A DNA stretch of 64,000 nucleotides from CAZKNF01 sp964554105. GTDB lineage: Bacteria; Bacteroidota; Rhodothermia; Rhodothermales; VXPQ01. The notes under the pieces were generated by a model, which did not search any database, was not told the DNA's origin, and saw nothing but the letters and a program-made list of their open reading frames with translations. Shown here in pieces: positions 58,128 to 64,000 of the stretch (the stretch's first letter is position 1; every line of letters begins with the position of its first letter). The DNA lies in NCBI GenBank assembly GCA_964554105.1, contig CAZKNF010000002.1, positions 57,724-121,723 of the forward strand. Reading direction: 5' to 3'. Made by a program: the position numbers and the translations under genes.

Positions 58128-58997
58128 CTACTTCGCGTCTTCATCCGGATCTGCACCGGACGCCTCGTCCTCTTCGGAAATAGCCTTCATTAGCGAGCGG
58201 CCCGCTCGTCCAATATTGAACGCGAGATAGATCGTCAGCACTACGAGGAGCCCGATCTGCTGCAGGAGAATGACCAGCAGGAGCCCGACACCGTACACGA
58301 GAAATTTCCTCGGGTGGGCTTTTACATACGATTTCGTGGGTTTCGGGACGGCATCGAACTTAATGGTCGAAATCATCAAGAAAGAGAGCAGTATGACGAT
58401 CGGCACGAGCACCGTCAGGTTGCTCGGACTGAACCGGCTGAACCACTCCGCGTTGTTGAAGTTTAGGATGAGGGCGACGATGATCACCGCCATTCCCGGT
58501 ATTGGTAGACCAACGAAATAATCCCGCTTCTCGACTTCATAGTTGACGTTAAATCGAGCCAGCCGAACGGCGCCGCAGATTGCCGGCAACGCCGAGCTGA
58601 TAAGTCCTAACGGGCCGATTTCCCGAAGGCCGAAAACGTAGACTAGCACTGAGGGCGCTACACCGAAAGAAACGATATCCGACAACGAATCCAGCTCGAT
58701 ACCAAAAAGGCTGGAGCTGTTGGTCAACCGCGCCATCATCCCGTCAAGGACATCGAAGAATGCTGCCAGTACGATCAGCCAGCATGCATAATCGAACCGC
58801 CCCTCGAACGCTTGCACGATCGAGAGGAACCCGGAGAACAGATTCATCAGGGTAAAAAACGACGGTACGGCCGCTCGAGGAAGCTGCCGTGCGGGGCGCC
58901 CGCCTCTCCGAGCCCGGTACGCTGCCAGGCGATCTCGAACAAGGCTCTGCTTCCGACCGTGCGTTCCCCTCAAGTTTTTCCGTCTCGGTTCCTCCAT
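58128..58997 (-). CDS. pssA: CDP-diacylglycerol--serine O-phosphatidyltransferase
   Basis: A 289-residue integral membrane enzyme making phosphatidylserine from CDP-diacylglycerol. The CDP-alcohol phosphotransferase motif is complete: DVLDGMMARLTNSSSLFGIE followed by LDSLSD (D-x2-DG-x2-AR-x8-G-x3-D-x3-D). About six to eight helices follow. The N-terminal 40 residues are strongly basic. The ATG at 58997 shares one base with the psd stop codon (TGATG), so the two consecutive pathway enzymes are translationally coupled. Confidence 0.94.
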   Translation of the reverse strand: MEEPRRKNLRGTHGRKQSLVRDRLAAYRARRGGRPARQLPRAAVPSFFTLMNLFSGFLSIVQAFEGRFDYACWLIVLAAFFDVLDGMMARLTNSSSLFGIELDSLSDIVSFGVAPSVLVYVFGLREIGPLGLISSALPAICGAVRLARFNVNYEVEKRDYFVGLPIPGMAVIIVALILNFNNAEWFSRFSPSNLTVLVPIVILLSFLMISTIKFDAVPKPTKSYVKAHPRKFLVYGVGLLLVILLQQIGLLVVLTIYLAFNIGRAGRSLMKAISEEDEASGADPDEDAK

Positions 58998-59713
58998 CAA
59001 AAGGTCCCGGCATCGGCCGACTCCGTGGTCGAGTCCACATCCATCTCGCGGCCATTGGGAATTCGACCAAGTACCGTTTCACCCGCAGACACTACGTCGC
59101 CTTCCCTCACGTCGATCGTCACGGATGGAGGCACCAGGATATCCATTCGGCTTCCGAACTTCACGATGCCGAAGCGTTCGCCCGCAACGACCGTGTCGCC
59201 TTCCTGGACATCGTAGACGATGCGACGTGCGACCGCGCCGGCGATCTGTTTGAACAGCACTTTCATCCCGCTTACATGCCGGACGCCGATTTCCGAACGC
59301 TCGTTCTCTTCACTCGCTTTCGGATGCCATGCGACGAGGTAATCGCCCGGAACGTAGTTGACGTACTCCACCACACCGTCGACCGGGATCCGGTTCACGT
59401 GCACATTCAGCGGCGAAAGAAAAATTGACACCTGCTTGGCGGGCCCGTTCAAGTAGATCGTGTCATGCGCGTCTTCATCGACTACGACGACTTTGCCGTC
59501 GGCCGGCGCCAGCAGCAGGAGACCGTCGGCAGCCTCGGCAGGAACCGTACGCTCGGGATCGCGAAAAAAGTAGAGCGTGAAGGCGAGCACCAATGCGGCC
59601 AGGGTGAATAGGACGATCCGCCAGAGAATGGATAGCTGCAAACCGATGGCCACGAGGACGATCGCCAGAACCGCGGCCACACCAATTAATACGTATCCTT
59701 CGCGCGCAAACAC
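58997..59713 (-). CDS. psd: phosphatidylserine decarboxylase proenzyme
   Basis: A 238-residue proenzyme that decarboxylates phosphatidylserine to phosphatidylethanolamine. Two N-terminal helices (about 7-48) are followed by the beta-rich domain with LLAPADGKVVVVDED, SIFLSPLNVHVNRIPVDG and the self-cleavage site in RFGIVKFGSRMDILVPP. There the serine of the GS pair becomes the pyruvoyl group. The length fits the short (Psd-A, archaeal-type) class. The start is a GTG at 59713, supported by GGAGG (59720..59724 on this strand). pssA follows with a one-base overlap. Confidence 0.94.
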   Translation of the reverse strand: MFAREGYVLIGVAAVLAIVLVAIGLQLSILWRIVLFTLAALVLAFTLYFFRDPERTVPAEAADGLLLLAPADGKVVVVDEDAHDTIYLNGPAKQVSIFLSPLNVHVNRIPVDGVVEYVNYVPGDYLVAWHPKASEENERSEIGVRHVSGMKVLFKQIAGAVARRIVYDVQEGDTVVAGERFGIVKFGSRMDILVPPSVTIDVREGDVVSAGETVLGRIPNGREMDVDSTTESADAGTF

Positions 59714-59719
59714 AGACTA

Positions 59720-59724
59720 CCTCC
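59720..59724 (-). promoter_or_regulatory. Shine-Dalgarno deciding the psd GTG start
   Basis: GGAGG on the reverse strand, six bases before the GTG at 59713, supports that non-ATG start. Confidence 0.6.
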
Positions 59725-59790
59725 GGGGAAACTCGAATTGTACCGACTCGTAGCAGAGCCGCAATCGTCGGATTCAAGAACACGCTCTCT

Positions 59791-61119
59791 ATGTCCCGAG
59801 TTTCGTTCTATACGCTAGGCTGCAAGCTTAACTATGCGGAGACGAGTACGCTGCAGCGCGAGTTCGAAGACCATTCATTTTCCGTTTCTGCGTTCGGGGA
59901 GCCGGCAGATGTCACGGTCATCAATACGTGCTCGGTCACAGCCGCGGCCGACAGCAAATGCCGGAATATCATCCGCCGTGCGCTGAGGGCGAATCCCGAC
60001 TCCTTTATCGTCGTCACCGGATGCTACGCGCAGCTTCAGCCCGAAACCATCGCCGCAATCGACGGCGTCGACGTAGTCCTCGGAGCGAGCGAGAAATTCA
60101 GCCTCTTTCAGTACATCGACGAATTCACCAAGCGGGAAGAGACGCAGATTTCGGTATCTTGCATAGATGACGCTGCGGAGTACGGAGCGGCGTTCTCCTC
60201 AGGCGAACGGACCCGTGCCTTCCTGAAGGTCCAGGACGGATGCGATTACACGTGCGCCTTCTGCACCATTCCCCGTGCACGCGGCGCCAGCCGCTCACAA
60301 TCCGTCACGAAGACCGTCGAACAGGCAAACGACATCGCCGCCCGTGGATACAAGGAAATCGTCCTGAGCGGCGTCAACATCGGTTTGTACGGAGAAGATC
60401 ATGGATCTTCTCTCATCACACTCTTGCGCGCCCTCGACGGCGTCGACGGTATCGAACGATATCGTATCTCGTCGATAGAGCCGAACCTGCTGACGGATGA
60501 GATCGTGGAATTCGTCGCGGCATCCGAACGTTTTCAGCCGCACTTTCACATTCCCCTGCAGAGTGGAGACGACGATATACTCGGCGCAATGCGCAGACGC
60601 TATAAGCGCGACGTCTATGCGGATCGCGTTCGGCATATCAAGAACCTGATGCCCCACGCTTGCATCGGATCAGACGTCATCGTAGGCTTTCCCGGCGAGG
60701 ATGAAGAGCGGTTCCAGAATACGTGCGAGTTTATCGACGATCTTCCGGTCAGCTATCTCCATGTCTTTACGTATTCCGAGCGACCCGACACGGCAGCGGT
60801 GGAGCAGATCGGTCGCATGCGGGGCGAGCCGATACCGAGGCGCGTGCGGTCGAATCGCAACCGGACGCTGCGCCTGCTTTCAAAGAAGAAGGAGCGCGCT
60901 TTCTACGAGGCACAGCTCGGCGACATCCGCTCGGTGCTTTGGGAGCATCCGGAGAAAGAATTAAGCATGTGTGGATACACCGACAACTACGTCAGAATTG
61001 AAGCGCCGTACGATGCCGCCAGGGAGGGGACAATCGAAGATGTGCGCCTCGAACGACTAACCCAGAACGGAAACGTGCTTGCCGGCGAGGCCGCGCCAGC
61101 CGGTCCGTATCCGACATGA
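59791..61119 (+). CDS. mtaB: tRNA (t6A37) C2-methylthiotransferase MtaB
   Basis: A 442-residue radical SAM methylthiotransferase that converts t6A37 to ms2t6A37 in tRNA. The N-terminal UPF0004 domain provides cysteines in YTLGCKLNYAET, NTCSVTAAADSKCRN and VTGCYAQLQP for the auxiliary cluster. The radical SAM motif is CDYTCAFCTIPRARG, and PLQSGDDDILGAMRRRYKRD follows. The C-terminal TRAM-like domain ends near LAGEAAPAGPYPT. The ATG at 59791 follows a divergent gap to psd, and its stop overlaps the hemD start by four bases. Confidence 0.95.
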   Translation: MSRVSFYTLGCKLNYAETSTLQREFEDHSFSVSAFGEPADVTVINTCSVTAAADSKCRNIIRRALRANPDSFIVVTGCYAQLQPETIAAIDGVDVVLGASEKFSLFQYIDEFTKREETQISVSCIDDAAEYGAAFSSGERTRAFLKVQDGCDYTCAFCTIPRARGASRSQSVTKTVEQANDIAARGYKEIVLSGVNIGLYGEDHGSSLITLLRALDGVDGIERYRISSIEPNLLTDEIVEFVAASERFQPHFHIPLQSGDDDILGAMRRRYKRDVYADRVRHIKNLMPHACIGSDVIVGFPGEDEERFQNTCEFIDDLPVSYLHVFTYSERPDTAAVEQIGRMRGEPIPRRVRSNRNRTLRLLSKKKERAFYEAQLGDIRSVLWEHPEKELSMCGYTDNYVRIEAPYDAAREGTIEDVRLERLTQNGNVLAGEAAPAGPYPT

Positions 61120-61955
61120 ATTCGACAACCCTGGCGGGTCTCACCGTTCTCTCGTTTGAAAGCCGGCTCGCGGATGCGACGGCACAACTCGTCTCCAAAT
61201 ATGGCGGCCGGCCGATGATGGCCCCCTCCATGGAAGAGATCCCCCTTCAAGAGCACAGCGCCGTTTTCGCGTTTGCCGACGACCTGTTCCGCGGCCGCAT
61301 CGACGTCCTGCTATGCCTTACCGGTGTTGGCACGCGGATGATGATCGAGACGATGAAGACGCGCTTCTCGGTTGAGGAGATCGTCACCTCCCTCTCGAAT
61401 CTGGTAACCGTCACACGCGGTCCGAAACCCGTGAAGGCCCTTCGCGAGTTCGGCATCACGCCTTCGATGAAAGTGCCGGAACCGAATACCTGGGAGGAGA
61501 TTCTCGAGACGTTCGACGAAGCTGATCTCCTGCAGCCGCTTGGCGGCAAAATGATCGCAATCCAGGAATACGGACGCCCAAATCACGAGCTGATGGAGGG
61601 TCTTCAGCGGCGCGGCGCCCGCATCCAACGCGTGCCGATCTATCGGTGGGCACTTCCGGAGGACCTGACTCCTCTCGAGGCGGGTATCGAGGCGCTCATA
61701 GATGGTCGCGTCGACGTCGCGGTCTTCACGAGTCGAACGCAAATCGATCATGTGCTCCAACTCGCCGAACGCACGGGGCGCTCCGAGGCACTGAAGGATG
61801 CATTCTCCAACGTTTTCGTGTCATCTATCGGACCCGTCTGTACGGAAGGGTTGCGAGAGCACGGAATTGAACCGGACTTCGAGCCGTCGCGCCCCAAGCT
61901 GGGCGTCTTGATGAAGGAATTGGCGGCGGCACACAGCGATTATTTGGACAGGTAG
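61116..61955 (+). CDS. hemD: uroporphyrinogen-III synthase
   Basis: A 279-residue HemD-family protein that cyclises hydroxymethylbilane to uroporphyrinogen III. The family is divergent, but the core is recognisable: AGLTVLSFESRLADATAQLV, LLCLTGVGTRMMIETMK, GKMIAIQEYGRPNHELMEGL, RRGARIQRVPIYRWALPED and VAVFTSRTQIDHVLQLA. The ATG lies in the ATGA overlap with the mtaB stop (61116..61119). Its 3' end overlaps the convergent carB gene by 16 bases. Other haem genes are not in the window. Confidence 0.87.
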   Translation: MNSTTLAGLTVLSFESRLADATAQLVSKYGGRPMMAPSMEEIPLQEHSAVFAFADDLFRGRIDVLLCLTGVGTRMMIETMKTRFSVEEIVTSLSNLVTVTRGPKPVKALREFGITPSMKVPEPNTWEEILETFDEADLLQPLGGKMIAIQEYGRPNHELMEGLQRRGARIQRVPIYRWALPEDLTPLEAGIEALIDGRVDVAVFTSRTQIDHVLQLAERTGRSEALKDAFSNVFVSSIGPVCTEGLREHGIEPDFEPSRPKLGVLMKELAAAHSDYLDR

Positions 61956-64000
61956 AGATTGCGCATCTCGTAGGGACGCTGAAAGTGTTCGTCCGTGAGC
62001 GTGTCGACGAACGCGATCGCCTCCCCGGTAGATTTCATCTCCGGACCAAGCTCCTTCGGCACTTCAGGGAATTTGTCCCACGAAAAGACAGGCTCTTTGA
62101 TCGCAAAACCGACGAGCTTCGAATCCAGCATGCCCTGATCCCGGAACTCGGCTAATTTGCTGCCCATCATCACCTTTGTCGCGATGTTCGCAACGGGTAT
62201 GCCGGTCGCCTTTGCTACAAAGGGCACGGTGCGAGACGCGCGCGGATTTCCCTCAATGCAATACACGATCTCGTCCTTTACCGCCAGCTGGACGTTGATC
62301 AATCCGATCACCTCGAGCCGAGTGGCGATCTCGGTTACGTAGGTTTCTACTGTTCGAATTACGTTCTCGGATAAAGAAAACGGGGGAAGAACGGCCGTCG
62401 AGTCCCCGCTGTGCACTCCGGCCGGCTCGATGTGCTGCATGATACCGGCAATCCACGTCTCGTCGCCGTCCCGAATCGAATCGACGTCCAGCTCGATCGC
62501 ATTTTCCAGGAAAAGGTCGAGCAGAATGTGATTGTTCGGAAGCAGCTTCCAGATCTGCTTTGTGTAGAGCTCGACCTCTTCTTTGTTGATTGCGATGCGC
62601 ATCCCCTGCCCGCCGAGAACATAGCTCGGTCGAATCAAGATCGGGTAGCCGATCCGCTCGGCGACGTCGATCGCCTCGGCCACCGACGTGGCCATGCCGA
62701 AGGGCGCAAATGGTATCTCCAGCTCTTTCAAAACATCCGAAAACTTCCCGCGGCTCTCCGCGAGATCCATCATGTCGTACGACGTTCCAAATATCCTCAC
62801 GCCGTGATCGCGCAGATCCTCTGCGAGCTTCAGCGCGGTCTGTCCGCCGAGCTGCACGATCACCCCTTCGGGTTTCTCTAATTCTATGATGTCGAAGACC
62901 CGCTCCCAGTAGACGGGCTCAAAATACAGCTTGTCGGCAACGTCGAAATCCGTAGAAACCGTCTCCGGATTGCAGTTCACCATGATGGCCTCATACCCCA
63001 GCTCGCGTGCGGCAATGACACCGTGCACGCACGAGTAATCGAATTCGATGCCCTGACCGATCCGATTGGGACCGCTGCCGAGAATCAGGACTTTCTTGCG
63101 GTCGCTAACCACGCTTTCTGATTGCGTCTCGTACGTGGAGTAGTAATACGGCGTCTCGGCAGGGAATTCGCCTGCACAAGTATCCACGACCTGAAATGTC
63201 GGTACGATACCGAGCGATTTTCGATAATTGCGTACATCCGTCTCCGTCACGGACTCGCTCAAGAGATAGGCGATCTGCACGTCGGAAAACCCGTGCTGCT
63301 TCACCCTGACGAGGAATTCTCGATCCATATCGTCGAGTTTGCGGTCGGAGATCTCCGCCTCTAGTGCGACGATGTCCTGGATCTGATAGAGGAACCACGG
63401 GTCGACTTTCGACACGTCCGCTATCTCTTCCACCGATGCACCGTGCTTGAAGGCATTCCGAATCTGCAGCGTCCGATCCCAGTAAGGCTTCTTCAGTCGT
63501 TCACGAACCTCGCCGCGGCTGATATCGTCACGATCGCCTCCGAGTCCACTGTATCCAATCTCGAGGCTCTGCCAAGCCTTCTGGAGGCTCTCGGTAAAGG
63601 TCCGGCCGATCGCCATGACCTCACCGACCGCCTTCATCTGCGTGGTGAGCTCTTCATCCACCCCCTCGAACTTGTCGAAATTGAAGCGCGGGATTTTCGT
63701 TACGACGTAATCGATTGCCGGCTCGAAGCATGCACTCGTGGTTCCAGTGACCTCGTTCGGCAACTCGTCCAGCGTGTACCCCACTGCGAGGCGCGAGGCA
63801 ACCTTGGCAATCGGATAGCCCGTCGCCTTCGACGCCAGAGCTGAGGATCGCGACACACGTGGATTAATCTCGATGACGATCATTCGCCCTGAGACGGGGT
63901 CGAATGCGAACTGGATGTTACATCCGCCCGCGAATGTGCCGATCGACCGCATGGCGCGGATGGACGCATCCCGCATGGCTTGGAACTGCTTGTCCGTCAG
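61940..64000 (-). CDS. carB: carbamoyl-phosphate synthase large subunit, C-terminal part (5' end outside window)
   Basis: The last 686 residues of CarB, which uses ammonia from CarA, bicarbonate and two ATP to make carbamoyl phosphate for pyrimidines and arginine. The reading frame continues past the window edge, reading LTDKQFQAMRDASIRAMRSI. Seen are the end of the first ATP-grasp (FAFDPVSGRMIVIEINPRVS), the allosteric-linker helices, the second biotin-carboxylase-like half (GSGPNRIGQGIEFDYSCVHG) and the second ATP-grasp (CIEGNPRASRTVPFVAKATG). It stops after MKSTGEAIAFVDTLT plus 16 residues, so the C-terminal MGS regulatory domain (about 130 residues in E. coli) is missing. Confidence 0.94.
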   Translation of the reverse strand: MTDKQFQAMRDASIRAMRSIGTFAGGCNIQFAFDPVSGRMIVIEINPRVSRSSALASKATGYPIAKVASRLAVGYTLDELPNEVTGTTSACFEPAIDYVVTKIPRFNFDKFEGVDEELTTQMKAVGEVMAIGRTFTESLQKAWQSLEIGYSGLGGDRDDISRGEVRERLKKPYWDRTLQIRNAFKHGASVEEIADVSKVDPWFLYQIQDIVALEAEISDRKLDDMDREFLVRVKQHGFSDVQIAYLLSESVTETDVRNYRKSLGIVPTFQVVDTCAGEFPAETPYYYSTYETQSESVVSDRKKVLILGSGPNRIGQGIEFDYSCVHGVIAARELGYEAIMVNCNPETVSTDFDVADKLYFEPVYWERVFDIIELEKPEGVIVQLGGQTALKLAEDLRDHGVRIFGTSYDMMDLAESRGKFSDVLKELEIPFAPFGMATSVAEAIDVAERIGYPILIRPSYVLGGQGMRIAINKEEVELYTKQIWKLLPNNHILLDLFLENAIELDVDSIRDGDETWIAGIMQHIEPAGVHSGDSTAVLPPFSLSENVIRTVETYVTEIATRLEVIGLINVQLAVKDEIVYCIEGNPRASRTVPFVAKATGIPVANIATKVMMGSKLAEFRDQGMLDSKLVGFAIKEPVFSWDKFPEVPKELGPEMKSTGEAIAFVDTLTDEHFQRPYEMRNLYLSK

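Noticed and set aside
1..64000. CRISPR arrays, insertion sequences, prophage genes, tRNA or rRNA genes
   Set aside because: No regularly spaced repeats, transposase, integrase, phage structural genes or RNA gene signatures were seen on either strand by reading.

Overview
The window looks like chromosomal DNA of a moderately GC-rich member of the Bacteroidota, most probably the Rhodothermia branch (Salinibacter, Rhodothermus, Longimonas and relatives). The clues are proteins with YPNPFNP-type C-terminal sorting domains (type IX secretion), a TonB-dependent receptor with a carboxypeptidase-like N-terminal extension, a TonB-fused M56 peptidase, an Lgt with the GRIGCH motif, a MetRS with KLSTS, and many genes without a clear Shine-Dalgarno. 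The placement rests on protein character only; no rRNA or tRNA gene was found. The region is mostly housekeeping, with short lineage-specific stretches. It is a scaffold: 100 Ns at 22021..22120 join two unrelated gene fragments.

Layout. 1-3.3 kb (minus strand): start of nadA, lolD, an NtrC-type sigma-54 activator and a membrane TPR protein. 3.5-7.5 kb (plus): gap and pgk with a terminator between them, an amidinotransferase-fold hydrolase, and a glycosyltransferase overlapping it. 7.6-14.6 kb: a large FG-GAP secreted protein; a divergent blaI-like repressor and M56/TonB sensor pair behind a near-consensus sigma-70 promoter overlapped by dyads; and a TonB-dependent receptor under a TPP riboswitch, so probably a thiamine receptor. 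14.8-21.5 kb: msrP, a DUF3592-like protein, an HNH nuclease, two small envelope proteins with PNP-type domains, a btuD-like ATPase coupled to a cobalamin adenosyltransferase, and an M23 peptidase. 21.5-28.7 kb: two genes truncated by the assembly gap (one a haem-c lipoprotein), a YkvA protein, an MscS channel, an unknown protein, and a GCS2-CBS fusion.

28.8-34.2 kb holds the TPR lipoprotein, DUF4292 lipoprotein and EnvC-like cluster, then lpdA. 34.3-40.8 kb holds metG divergent from hisB, a 74-residue gene, proC, hisH, hisA and hisF. 41-47.7 kb: a YpsA/MoCo-carrier-like protein divergent from thpR, a Csp-like four-helix protein, then lolA, a YbhN-like membrane protein and a large M1-like protein that has lost its zinc site, followed by a small unknown gene. 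47.8-56.1 kb (minus): rlmB, lgt, hisS, an EIIA protein, rluD, an endonuclease/exonuclease/phosphatase protein, dprA and obgE. 56.2-64 kb: rnhA, yigZ, clpS, purS, pssA, psd, mtaB, hemD and most of carB.

Together the genes cover central metabolism (glycolysis, histidine, proline, purine, pyrimidine, NAD and tetrapyrrole synthesis), translation and tRNA modification, and a strong envelope theme: lipoprotein maturation (lgt), release and transport (lolD, lolA, perhaps DUF4292), phospholipid synthesis (pssA, psd), murein hydrolase control and TonB-linked uptake. Nothing amounts to a convincing new defence or mobile system. The most unusual items are the BlaI/M56-TonB locus with its operators, the dead M1 peptidase, the Cys-depleted Csp-like protein with an SFPASDPP tail, and the paired PNP-domain small proteins.
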